Of a stretch of DNA of 48,191 bases, positions 41,901-48,191 are shown in pieces. The notes under the pieces are model-generated. The model did not search any database and had not been told where the DNA came from. It saw nothing but the letters and a program-made list of their open reading frames with translations. The position numbers and the translations under genes are program-made. How positions within the stretch are numbered: the first letter of the stretch is position 1; each line of letters starts with the position of its first letter. Origin of the DNA: Blautia glucerasea (GTDB lineage: Bacteria; Bacillota; Clostridia; Lachnospirales; Lachnospiraceae); assembly GCF_013304385.1 (NCBI RefSeq), contig NZ_JAAITU010000036.1, positions 1 through 48,191 on the forward strand, given 5' to 3'.

Positions 41901-42102
41901 CCGCTGGAAGTGCGGTCATGCAGAGAATGATGATGCGGGCAGTCAGGGACAGCGGCAGGTGGAAAACAGGGATACCGATTGCCAGGGAAAGAACAATGCT
42001 TTCTATGGCATTGCGGATGTCAAAAGTTCCGTTTAGGATCTTGCCTTTCTCAATGAAGTTGGAAGGGATAAAGGAAACCGGTGTTTCTTCTGGCTGTGTC
42101 AT
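38905..42102 (-). CDS. virB4: PrgI-VirB4 fusion, conjugation ATPase
   Basis: This 1065-residue protein joins two usually separate transfer proteins. Residues 1-100 match PrgI (FIPSNFIEKGKILNG, two hydrophobic helices, ALIGIGGESITAFLMNALRF). Residues 100-255 form a Lys/Glu/Ala-rich linker. Residues 255-1065 form VirB4, with Walker A GCSGAGKT (Lys703), Walker B IFVDEVWQL and the C-terminal STNNNN segment. VirB4 powers pilus assembly and DNA transfer from the inner membrane. The PrgI helices would anchor it directly. It overlaps the preceding gene by four bases, and the adhesin follows 56 bases downstream. Confidence 0.93.
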   Translation of the reverse strand: MTQPEETPVSFIPSNFIEKGKILNGTFDIRNAIESIVLSLAIGIPVFHLPLSLTARIIILCMTALPAAMVALIGIGGESITAFLMNALRFVVNRRVIWRSDSLPEGKPRRKPRFKEPKTKKHRKAEKMAEPSKVMASAPPQSEPDAPAPPKSKKKEHRQFDTSTKRGIKKQAKEDIRYLKWEQKEASRQKKEAAKQIKIQKKTEARRRKEEEKRAVSEKRAAKKEQKKKVVSKEDTSSATSKPVSRKKRKKDQTLEDYLPVEKIANGIVYTTDGRYVKILEIEPINFLLRSAREQQGIIYSFISYLKISPVKLQIKMISKKADINKHLEQSQLELERETDPHCQELQRDYIQFVQNLSSREAVSRRFFLIFEYEPFNANRKEEEREILAALETASQTAKTFLYQCGNEVVSHDNEDEFTTDVLYTLLNRTLCTEVPLSNRISTVLSAYTKENRMEELDHIRINEFLAPESVDFKHSHYVQINGLYHSYLLVPSDGYKNRVTPGWLSLLVNAGEGIDIDFFLQKQPKDKIQQRLGQQIRINRSKLKDASDTNTDYDDLDSAIRSGYFLKQGLANNEDFYYMNLLITITASTLEELQWRIQEMKKLLISQDMNLHSCYFLQEQGFLSSLPLANLDKKLFKLSKRNVLTSGAASCYPFVSYSICDDNGILFGVNKHNNSLVIADIFDSRQYKNSNICILGCSGAGKTFTMQTMALRMRRKGIQVFIIAPLKGHEFYRAARNVGGEFIQISPASKNCINIMEIRKVDNSVNELLDGPTLDASALAGKIQRLHIFFSLLIPDMSHEEKQLLDEALIKTYARKGITHKNESLTDPQHPEQYKKMPILEDVYNVLLESEDTKRLAHILNRLVHGSASSFNQQTNVDLTNKYTVLDISELTGSSDLLTVGMFVALDYVWDKAKENRTEEKAIFVDEVWQLIGASSNRLAAEFVLEIAKIIRAYSGAGIFATQDLNDFFALDDGKYGKGIINNCKTKIILNMEDEEAQRVKTILHLSETEVMNITHFQRGNGLISTNNNNITVEFKASNLEKELITTDRQELLEILAKQKKQAV

Positions 42103-42719
42103 GGCTGCACCTCCTTTTTCGTATCTTTCGCATCTTCGGAAGGCACAGAGGCACTGCCGGATTCTGTGTCCGGAGCTTCCGGGCTGTCAGAAGTATCCGG
42201 ATACCCGCCTTCCTGCAGGTGTTCAATGTCCTGCGAAGTCAGGGACGGCAGGGAATCATCGGTTTGCTTTTCGTAAACAGTCGTATCTGCAGAGACCTGT
42301 ACCCCGTCTTCTCCAAATAAAAACACACCCGTCGGGGTGTGGTAGGTAACCGGAAGCGTATCCTGATCGGAAAGTGAAAACATCAGGCAGACGGTTGTTT
42401 CGGTAGGGTAGCTGGTTTTTTCCGGCAGGAAGGTGATGCTTGTCTGTTCTTTTTTGACATACTCTTTTAGGTAGACAGGAAACTGCCCTTTGAGAGAAGC
42501 AATCTGGCTGTCGGAGAAAAATGCTTTTAAAGCATCAAAATCCAGATATTCCGGCATGGGGGTATCAGAATTTGTTTCTGTTGTTTCCTTTGCCGGTTCC
42601 CTGCCTTTGTTTCCGGAAGCTTCTTTTTTCTGGCTTTTCCAGAAACTGGGGAGAACCAGTCCGGCAAGCAGCAGAAACAGCATCAGAAAAATGGAAAGAA
42701 TCACTTTTGTTCTGTTCAT
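42099..42719 (-). CDS. Hypothetical membrane-anchored secreted protein
   Basis: This 206-residue protein has an N-terminal membrane helix (about 6-25, VILSIFLMLFLLLAGLVL). A Lys/Glu-rich linker, a compact extracytoplasmic domain (LKAFFSDSQIASLKGQFPVY, then DQDTLPVTYHTPTGVFLFG) and an acidic Ser/Thr-rich tail follow. No lipobox Cys is evident. ATG 42719 is supported by AAGGAGCC upstream. It lies between the cell-wall hydrolase and PrgI-VirB4 genes, a position often taken by DUF4366-like transfer proteins, but I cannot confirm that family. Confidence 0.6.
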   Translation of the reverse strand: MNRTKVILSIFLMLFLLLAGLVLPSFWKSQKKEASGNKGREPAKETTETNSDTPMPEYLDFDALKAFFSDSQIASLKGQFPVYLKEYVKKEQTSITFLPEKTSYPTETTVCLMFSLSDQDTLPVTYHTPTGVFLFGEDGVQVSADTTVYEKQTDDSLPSLTSQDIEHLQEGGYPDTSDSPEAPDTESGSASVPSEDAKDTKKEVQP

Positions 42720-42729
42720 AATGGCTCCT

Positions 42730-44421
42730 TTATTTTTTGTCGAAGATCCAGTAGGCATTTGCCGTAGCATGGATTTCCGACATCATATCAAATTCACGGT
42801 TAATATAGTTCTTTGCGTCACTGTCATTGGGATCATTGACCAGTACCTTGCCGTTTGCCGTAACACCTCGGAGTACGATGAAGTGTCCGCCGCTGGTGAA
42901 AAGTCCTGCCCGCTGAGAGGAGATGACCGGACAGCCTTCGGAGAGTGCCTGAAGTACCGTATTGGCATTGCTGGTCTGTGTGACGCTGCCACAGCCGAAA
43001 TGACTGGCTGCAGCCTGAAAGTAGCTCCAGTAGGTTCCAACTCCCGGCTTGTAATAGGAATTCCCGCACCATGCCACCGCATCCGGAGGGGTAATGGTAT
43101 TCCCGGTCAGGTAGCTGGCGATCATGGCAAAGCTGGTAGGCCCGCAGCCGGAAGATGCGATGGAGCCGCCGCCATAAGGAATGTTCCCGTAATCGGTCTG
43201 GAGATAGTGCGGAATCTGCATTCCGTTTGCCGGATAGCTTCCGCCGGTATTGGTAATCTGATAATACCGGAGAACATGCTCCACATATTCCTTGTCCCCA
43301 TACCGGTCATAATGCCAGTTCGGACGGGCACACATCATATCCGAATAAGCAATGGCGTTTTCTTTGGTATAACCGCCGTCACGTTCCATTGCCCAGTCGA
43401 TATAGCCGGAGCCGTAATTGTAACCCTGAAGCGCCAGCTTGATGCGGTCCAGGTCGGTAGGTCCGGTACATCCTGCTTTATCCAGTGCATACTTTAATTC
43501 CTGAATCCCACATTCGATGGAATAAGCAGGATCGGTGATGCCGTTGGGGACATGGGGGTATTTCTTATTAAAGCCGCCTTCTGCCGCCTGCATGGGATCG
43601 CTTCCACGCCCGCCGCTTTCCTGCATCATGACTGCCATGAGGAGTTCCACATAAGCTTCCATGCCGTATTTCTGTGCGACCTGCTGGATGGTAGCCCGGT
43701 AAGCCAGCACCTCATCGCTGACACCTACCGCCATGGCAAGACCGGAAGCGGAGCCGCCAAAGAACATGGTCAGGTTTTCCACATAACTGTCTGCCGTTTT
43801 TTTCTGCTTATCGGTCAGATGAAAGACGTGATCTGCAAAGTAGGCATCTCCGGCATAGCTGACCGTGTAGGTATGGCGGGTAAAAGTAACCTTTCTGGGT
43901 GGTGCATTTTCCTCTTCCGCCGGAACTTCCACCGTGGCCGTTTCTGAAGTAACGTCATAAGAAAAAAGCCCGTCCTCGTTTTCCCGGATCAGGCTTTTGA
44001 GTTTGCTGATATTTATATTTTTATAGTCATCCTGGCTGGCACAAAACTGTGCGATGAGCTGGTTCGCATTTACGATGATACTGGAAGCGTAAGGATCGCT
44101 GATAGAGGCAGTATCTCCTTCCGGGAGTCTGGCAATTTCCGCATTGATCTTAGCAAGCAGTGCATCATGGCTTTCCTGAAGCACCTCCACGATTGCCTGA
44201 TTGGAAGCCCGGATATTTTCACTGATTACCGTGTTGCTGGTCAGTGCTCCGGTATTTTCAGAGAGGTCTCCGAAGACGAGTCCCGGAAGCATGACAAGGA
44301 ACAGAATGGGAAGCATCAGTACACCGCCGACGGCTGCTCCAGTTTTCGCAAGGGTGCGCCTGTGCCGGAATACTGTACCGATGACAGCAAGAGGACTGCC
44401 CATCAAGGCTGTTTTTGGCAT
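42730..44421 (-). CDS. Bifunctional cell-wall enzyme: lysozyme-like and C39-like
   Basis: This 563-residue membrane-anchored protein (helix about 31-50) has a lysozyme-like/CwlT muramidase domain at about 240-365 with the expected Glu in MMQESGG (Glu268) and LALQGYNYGSGYIDW. A C-terminal papain-fold C39-like domain at about 405-560 has SSGCGPTSFAM (Cys427), GHFIVLRGV (His514) and NDPND (Asp531). The pair is typical of VirB1-like hydrolases that open peptidoglycan for the mating channel; the C39-like domain may cut the peptide stem. ATG 44421 has an AAAGGAGCG site. Confidence 0.88.
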   Translation of the reverse strand: MPKTALMGSPLAVIGTVFRHRRTLAKTGAAVGGVLMLPILFLVMLPGLVFGDLSENTGALTSNTVISENIRASNQAIVEVLQESHDALLAKINAEIARLPEGDTASISDPYASSIIVNANQLIAQFCASQDDYKNINISKLKSLIRENEDGLFSYDVTSETATVEVPAEEENAPPRKVTFTRHTYTVSYAGDAYFADHVFHLTDKQKKTADSYVENLTMFFGGSASGLAMAVGVSDEVLAYRATIQQVAQKYGMEAYVELLMAVMMQESGGRGSDPMQAAEGGFNKKYPHVPNGITDPAYSIECGIQELKYALDKAGCTGPTDLDRIKLALQGYNYGSGYIDWAMERDGGYTKENAIAYSDMMCARPNWHYDRYGDKEYVEHVLRYYQITNTGGSYPANGMQIPHYLQTDYGNIPYGGGSIASSGCGPTSFAMIASYLTGNTITPPDAVAWCGNSYYKPGVGTYWSYFQAAASHFGCGSVTQTSNANTVLQALSEGCPVISSQRAGLFTSGGHFIVLRGVTANGKVLVNDPNDSDAKNYINREFDMMSEIHATANAYWIFDKK

Positions 44422-44422
44422 G

Positions 44423-45331
44423 TTACATACGCTCCTTTCGCTGTGGGGCTGGCGGCAGTTTCTGGACAATGGATTCATTGTAGGCTACTTTGCCGCTGCC
44501 GGAAGTATATGGTGTTTTTTCGACCGTATCCTGTGCATACTGCTTGTACCAGGTGGAACCATCCACGGACTGTACCGTAGAGTAGGAGCCCTGAGTAGGA
44601 GCTGCATACTGGTCGGCATGGTACAGGGCAAAATCCCGGTTTCCGGAGCTTCCGGTTTCGGTACCGGTGATCCTTCCGCCACCGATTTCTACATTATCAT
44701 AGGAAGAACCGCCGCCCGGATTGATGCCCATATAGGAAGTAAAGGCTTTCTGTGCGTCTGCTCCCTTGATGGAACCTACCTGACCGTAATTTCCCTGTGC
44801 AATGTTGCTGATGACCTGATTGGCAAAGTCTCCGCCTTTGTTCAGGGATGACTGGTAGAGCATGTTTCCGATACTGCTGTGTTCGGTATAACCGGTTGCG
44901 GAATTGACCGCTTCTCTTTGTACCTGTCTTCCCACTGCCCCGGCAAGCCCGCCGGATAGGAAGCTTCCTGCGACAGCCGCACTTCCGGGAGAAGAGGCTT
45001 TGTGGTAGCCGCCACCACCATGGGAACGCATGGAACCGGTCAGGCTCCGTCCTGCAATCAGAAGTTCAGCCATCATGTTTCCTCCGGTATTGCCGACATT
45101 GATGCCAAGCGATGCCAGAAAAGAATCAATTTTCTGGGATACCTTTAAAAAGGCAATGGCACACAGGAACCAGACGAAGACATTTCCGGTTACCGCTTCC
45201 TTTCCCTGACTGGCAACTGCCGCTTCCACGTCTGCTTCCGTAAGCTCCGCTGCAAAGACCGGCATGGAGCAAAACAGTACCAGACAGGCAGTTAGTACCA
45301 GGAATGGTATGAGTTTCTTTCTAAGTTTCAT
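44423..45331 (-). CDS. Transfer-region membrane/secreted protein, unknown family
   Basis: This 302-residue protein has a signal peptide or membrane helix (about 8-27, LVLTACLVLFCSMPVFA). A second hydrophobic segment follows (about 50-70, VFVWFLCAIAFLKVSQKID), then a Gly/Ser-rich, probably extended region (MRSHGGGGYHK, LSGGLAGAVG) and a low-complexity C-terminal half with GSSYDNVEIGGGRITG. It ends just before the lysozyme gene start. Its position between VirB6-like and lysozyme genes suggests a channel or pilus component, but no family is recognised. Confidence 0.6.
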   Translation of the reverse strand: MKLRKKLIPFLVLTACLVLFCSMPVFAAELTEADVEAAVASQGKEAVTGNVFVWFLCAIAFLKVSQKIDSFLASLGINVGNTGGNMMAELLIAGRSLTGSMRSHGGGGYHKASSPGSAAVAGSFLSGGLAGAVGRQVQREAVNSATGYTEHSSIGNMLYQSSLNKGGDFANQVISNIAQGNYGQVGSIKGADAQKAFTSYMGINPGGGSSYDNVEIGGGRITGTETGSSGNRDFALYHADQYAAPTQGSYSTVQSVDGSTWYKQYAQDTVEKTPYTSGSGKVAYNESIVQKLPPAPQRKERM

Positions 45332-45346
45332 TTTGGTCCTCCTTTC

Positions 45347-46057
45347 TTATAGGGATAACGGATTGGCAAGGAAGGTGCCGACCATAGAAGTAAACAGCCG
45401 CAGGCACCACGCATTCATCAGAAGCAAAAAGAACTGGCCGCCAAGCATCCGGCACCAGCTTTTGAAGATATTTCCGGTTGACTGGCTGGCACCCATGGAA
45501 AAAGCTGCCGGGGCTGTGTAGACCAGTACCCCCAGAAGAATATAGCGTTCTGCCGCTTCAAAGAGCAGTTTGATGTAGTTCCACGCCAGAATCAGTACCA
45601 GAATCAGTGCAATGATGGCTACCGCCCCATTTGCACAGACTCCCAGGATGACTGTGACTACGGAGTTAAAATCCGCAAATTTTAAAGGCGGCAGGTCTTC
45701 CGTCAGAATCCAGTTGTACGGTGTTCCTGAAATCTTCAGGAGCAGATCCACAATATCTTTCGCATAGAAGGTGAGAAAGATAAAGAGGAAGGAACGGATG
45801 GACAGCTTAATGGGATCTTCCGCTTCGATACCGGCTCCCATAAAGTAATTTTTAAAGAGCTGCCATACCCAGTTTAAGAGGATCAGCCCGATGCCCAGTG
45901 CCAGAAAGACCTGATACATGGTCTCGGCAGCAGGAAAGTAGCGAAGAAACGTATCCATGGAACAGCCCAGAGCACCGAGGACTGAAGTGGTGATCAGATC
46001 CAGAATGTTCATGACCTGTTCGGCAATCCATTCCACGATTCCGTCAAGTATTCCCAT
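45347..46057 (-). CDS. VirB6/TrbL-like inner-membrane transfer protein
   Basis: This 236-residue polytopic protein has about six membrane segments (e.g. VFLALGIGLILLNWVW, VAIIALILVLILAWNYI) and ends near GGQFFLLLMNAWCLRLFTSM. That matches the compact VirB6/TrbL-type proteins of Gram-positive transfer systems. VirB6 forms the inner-membrane part of the DNA channel. The N-terminus (MGILDGIVEWIAEQVMNILD) is an amphipathic helix common to this family. It is 18 bases from the VirB2-like gene. Confidence 0.75.
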   Translation of the reverse strand: MGILDGIVEWIAEQVMNILDLITTSVLGALGCSMDTFLRYFPAAETMYQVFLALGIGLILLNWVWQLFKNYFMGAGIEAEDPIKLSIRSFLFIFLTFYAKDIVDLLLKISGTPYNWILTEDLPPLKFADFNSVVTVILGVCANGAVAIIALILVLILAWNYIKLLFEAAERYILLGVLVYTAPAAFSMGASQSTGNIFKSWCRMLGGQFFLLLMNAWCLRLFTSMVGTFLANPLSL

Positions 46058-46075
46058 AGTGGCATCTCCTTTCGT

Positions 46076-46453
46076 CTATCCGTTCCATTTTCCGCCTGCA
46101 AAGAACGGGGTGATGTAAGCCATGATAAAGCCAAGCCCGTTTAAGATCGCCCAGGTAATGACGATACGCTTGAGCCATGCACGTGATTCGTCCACGGTTT
46201 TTCCGCTTTTGGAAAAATTCATCATCAGAAGGGCAACCGATGCCGTTACGACTGCAGCAATGGTGGAAATGAGGATAATCTGGTTATAGACATCCTTCAT
46301 GATCTCATTGGCTTTGGTCCAGATGGTAGCGGCAAAAACCGGCTGTGTGTATCCGCAGAGGACTGTGACAGCCAGAAATGCAGCATACAGGCATCTGCCA
46401 TAATTGACATGCCGTTTTGTGTCCGGCGGAGCGTTTTTCAGTTTGTGTTTCAC
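46076..46453 (-). CDS. VirB2/TrbC-like pilin
   Basis: This 125-residue protein has a cleavable-looking signal (about 24-41, FLAVTVLCGYTQPVFA, with an AxA-type end). Two hydrophobic helices (about 57-78 IILISTIAAVVTASVALLM and 93-112 VITWAILNGLGFIMAYITPF) are separated by a short basic loop. This hairpin layout is typical of VirB2/TrbC pilins. It is the first gene of the transfer block and has an AGGAGGTAC site near 46462-46467. A long structured leader precedes it. Confidence 0.75.
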   Translation of the reverse strand: MKHKLKNAPPDTKRHVNYGRCLYAAFLAVTVLCGYTQPVFAATIWTKANEIMKDVYNQIILISTIAAVVTASVALLMMNFSKSGKTVDESRAWLKRIVITWAILNGLGFIMAYITPFFAGGKWNG

Positions 46454-46480
46454 GTAAAAGTACCTCCTTTTTATAAGAGC

Positions 46481-46662
46481 GGCAGGAGAATTACCTCCCC
46501 TGCCTTTGCTTATGGTTTTCCTGCCTCAAGAAAGGACGCAGCCCGGTCAATGCAGGCTGCGTCCTAAATCAAAGTATGAAATTGTAAAGATCCTCCTATC
46601 TTACAGAAAAAACGCAGCTTATTTGCCGCAGGAGAGGCTTCCCATACGGCAGTGCTGCGTTT
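46481..46662 (-). promoter_or_regulatory. Leader of the transfer operon with three hairpins
   Basis: Minus-strand order: H1 pairs AAACGCAGC (46654-46662) with GCTGCGTTT (46610-46618), with an inner GCCG/CGGC stem and a T-run. H2 pairs AGGACGCAGCC (46555-46565) with GGCTGCGTCCT (46533-46543) over an 11-base loop. H3 pairs GGCAGG with CCTGCC (46481-46504). CGCAGC/GCTGCG arms are shared by H1 and H2, so alternative pairings are possible. I found no clear promoter; TTAAAA...TATATG near 46670-46700 is weak. Confidence 0.6.
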
Positions 46663-46767
46663 CGTTCTGCATATAATTTTGACAATATCAATTTTAACAT
46701 GGGTAAATTACCGCTACAATCGCAGGACTGTGCCAGTTACAGACGATGGAGTGCCAAAAATGTGACC

Positions 46768-46866
46768 AACGCTAAAAGCGTTATAAATGCAATCCTTATG
46801 GATACTGTAAGCGTGATTTGCAACCAATTATACTGGATTTACATGACTAATGCTTTAAGCGTTAGT
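46768..46866. promoter_or_regulatory. Two related palindromes upstream of the XRE gene
   Basis: AACGCTAAAAGCGTT (46768-46782) and a 21-bp imperfect palindrome at 46846-46866 (core TGCTTTAAGCGTTA) share the half-site AACGCTT. They lie 64 bp apart in the upstream region of the XRE regulator, the second just before its AGGAGG, as expected for an autoregulatory operator pair. They also face the divergent transfer-operon leader, so the regulator may control both. Confidence 0.6.
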
Positions 46867-46892
46867 GAATACTGGAAGGAGGAGGTGTGCGT

Positions 46893-47213
46893 GTGAAAGG
46901 AATGGGAAAGGCAATCCGCAGGTACAGGGAAGAGGCAGGAATTACGCAGGAGAGACTGGCTGAACTGGTGGATATCAGTACCAACCATCTGGGTGCGATT
47001 GAGCGGGAAGTGAAAACACCTACGATGGAAACATTTGTAAAGCTGTTGAATGTATTAGGTGCGGAACCGAATGAAGTGCTGAAGGAAGTGATTCCTCTTA
47101 CCAGAATGGAACATACTTCTGTAGTGGAAGGAAAGCTGGAAAGGCTCACACCGAAGAAGCAGGAAAGCGTGCTTCGGATGCTGGATGTGATAATTGAAGA
47201 GATGATGAAATAG
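46893..47213 (+). CDS. XRE-family transcriptional regulator
   Basis: This 106-residue protein has a Cro/CI helix-turn-helix at about 6-62 (IRRYREEAGITQERLAELVD, then STNHLGAIEREVKTPTMET) and a short C-terminal helical extension. GTG 46893 is preferred because GGAGGAGG ends about seven bases upstream; GTG 46887 falls too near it. It is divergent from the transfer operon and has two related palindromes in its upstream region, so it is a good candidate for the transfer-operon repressor (inference). Confidence 0.83.
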   Translation: MKGMGKAIRRYREEAGITQERLAELVDISTNHLGAIEREVKTPTMETFVKLLNVLGAEPNEVLKEVIPLTRMEHTSVVEGKLERLTPKKQESVLRMLDVIIEEMMK

Positions 47214-47217
47214 AAGC

Positions 47218-47248
47218 TGTCTGCGAAATTGCCGCAGGCAGTTTTTTT
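47218..47248 (+). terminator. Intrinsic terminator after the XRE gene
   Basis: CTGTCTGCG (47218-47226) pairs with CGCAGGCAG (47233-47241, one wobble), followed by seven T. Confidence 0.85.
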
Positions 47249-47368
47249 GAAAGCTGTATATGCAATAAAACACATAAAAATATGCGATTTATGATGAAAG
47301 TGATTGCAAGATTTGATATAGTAATCCTAAAAGCATTATAAAACTAATTCTTAAAGGATGACTATAAT

Positions 47369-48082
47369 ATGAAAAAGGGATATGTGGGATTATTGGCATG
47401 TGCGTCAGGAATTCTGATCGGACTGGGAATCAGCCGGCTGGATCTGACAGGTTATCTTGAAAAAACACAGGAGCAGGAATATCACCCGGTAGAAAGAAAG
47501 GTGCCTGAATCAGTAGAAAGCAAGCTGAAAGATCCAAAACAGTGCTGGCTGTGTGGAAGCGATGAACGGAGTATGATGGATTATTTCCGGAAGTTTGACG
47601 ATCTGGGAGTGATCTGTACCAATCACTGGTATGTGATGGATATGCATATCCGGAATCATGATGAGGACGGGAATCTTACCGGCCCGCAGGGAAACGGGCA
47701 TATGGGTTATACCGGGACAGGAGAAGGCGGCTGCTTTTTCCATACGGAGCAGATGTCGGATTACGGGATTTCCGAAGTATCGGTGGATTACGGGGAAGAT
47801 AGTATCTTCGATGTGAAAAAAGTACAGAACCATCTGTGTCAGGAATGCCTGGATAAGCTGGTGGAAAGCATGGAGGTATTCTGTGAGGAAACGCAAAAAC
47901 CCAAGCCCCGTGATCTGGTACTGGTGGATTTTCAGACATTGGAGCTGTACGCCATTCAGGAGCATAATGCGGGATACTTTATCCGGGATTATTATGTGGA
48001 AATTGAGTCGGAGGAAGATGGGGTGGAAGTAAAGGCATTTTACTGCCCGAAGCTTAATAACGGGAAAAAGGATGGAGAATAA
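47369..48082 (+). CDS. Hypothetical membrane-anchored CxxC protein
   Basis: This 237-residue protein has an N-terminal hydrophobic helix (about 5-22, YVGLLACASGILIGLGI) acting as signal or anchor. A soluble domain follows with CWLCGSDE (Cys pair near 59-62), HWYVMDMHIRNHD and CQECLDKLVE (second Cys pair). Two CxxC pairs about 95 residues apart could bind zinc. A 3' acidic stretch follows. No family is recognised. It is separated from the XRE gene by a terminator and has a weak AAAGGATG site. After its stop, 48083-48191 shows no gene I can support. Confidence 0.6.
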   Translation: MKKGYVGLLACASGILIGLGISRLDLTGYLEKTQEQEYHPVERKVPESVESKLKDPKQCWLCGSDERSMMDYFRKFDDLGVICTNHWYVMDMHIRNHDEDGNLTGPQGNGHMGYTGTGEGGCFFHTEQMSDYGISEVSVDYGEDSIFDVKKVQNHLCQECLDKLVESMEVFCEETQKPKPRDLVLVDFQTLELYAIQEHNAGYFIRDYYVEIESEEDGVEVKAFYCPKLNNGKKDGE

Positions 48083-48191
48083 ATTGAGGTTTGCATTGGT
48101 GAGGAGTATAATGTAAGTACGTGTTATGTATTGGAAAAACTGTTAAGGAAACAATCGGAGTTGGTGTAAACGAAAAAGCAGCCTTGAGTTC

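Noticed and set aside
41597-42349. 250-codon plus-strand frame opposite virB4
   Set aside because: It is a mirror of the Lys-rich linker of PrgI-VirB4 and has no start signals.
42490-43497. 335-codon plus-strand frame opposite the hydrolase gene
   Set aside because: It is antisense to the lysozyme/C39 gene and its neighbour, with no recognisable domain.
1-48191. Search for integrase, relaxase, coupling protein, tRNA and rRNA genes
   Set aside because: No HUH or MOB-type relaxase, VirD4-like ATPase, tyrosine integrase or RNA gene could be supported, so element ends cannot be placed.

Overview
The window looks like part of a large integrative and conjugative element (or conjugative plasmid) of a gut Clostridia bacterium, most likely Lachnospiraceae. 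The evidence is the VaFE/Cna-B surface protein with a Gram-positive wall-sorting tail, the Gram-positive type IV secretion genes (PrgI-VirB4, VirB6-like, VirB2-like, a lysozyme/C39-like cell-wall enzyme), the strong AGGAGG-type ribosome binding sites, the SpoVT/AbrB-type regulator, and accessory modules typical of Firmicutes. I see no relaxase, coupling protein, integrase, replication initiator, rRNA, tRNA or CRISPR array, so the element continues beyond the window.

Layout. (a) 1-5.4 kb is accessory cargo. It holds a divergent MATE pump/PadR repressor pair with palindromic operators, two orphan winged-helix proteins without receiver domains, a small serine recombinase with a res-like palindromic upstream region, and a plus-strand cluster of DUF5348, an unknown gene, HicA and HicB. 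(b) 5.4-10.3 kb is minus strand: a DUF4143-type ATPase, an LPD11-like protein, a NADAR ADP-ribose protein and a NAD-dependent DNA ligase. The last three are transcribed from a strong promoter through a leader with terminator hairpins. (c) 10.6-15.95 kb is a plus-strand module: response regulator, histidine kinase, two ABC permeases and an ABC ATPase. It is bracketed by two near-identical copies of an orphan winged-helix gene plus its hairpin. (d) 15.96-25.45 kb is a long minus-strand block with overlapping genes: SSB, a membrane protein, a MoxR/CobS-like AAA ATPase, an XRE regulator, a VWA-domain protein, a conserved unknown, a SpoVT-like regulator and several small unknowns. Its promoter and attenuator-like leader resemble those of the ligase operon. 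(e) 25.5-29.0 kb is a second plus-strand response regulator/BcrA-type ABC transporter/histidine kinase module. (f) 29.1-31.9 kb holds a VapD-type gene with a small partner, then a probable yybP-ykoY (Mn2+) riboswitch ahead of a coiled-coil protein, YccF and EcsC-family genes, and a small AT-rich orphan gene. (g) 32.1-46.5 kb is the minus-strand transfer block: VirB2-like, VirB6-like, an unknown secreted membrane protein, lysozyme/C39-like hydrolase, a lipoprotein-like membrane protein, a PrgI-VirB4 fusion and a 1210-residue surface adhesin, then small proteins, a zinc-finger protein and a sigma factor. (h) 46.9-48.2 kb is plus strand: an XRE regulator with two related palindromes and a membrane-anchored CxxC protein.

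How the parts may work together (inference): the right-hand minus-strand block builds the mating channel, wall-degrading enzyme and surface adhesin. The SSB/ligase/NADAR genes would maintain or protect incoming single-stranded DNA, and matched promoter-leader units suggest the ssb and ligA operons are co-regulated. The plus-strand modules are cargo for antimicrobial efflux or peptide resistance and for toxin-antitoxin stabilisation. The least explained parts are the MoxR-VWA-SSB module, the twin attenuator leaders, the metal-riboswitch-controlled YccF/EcsC operon, and the family of receiver-less winged-helix genes.
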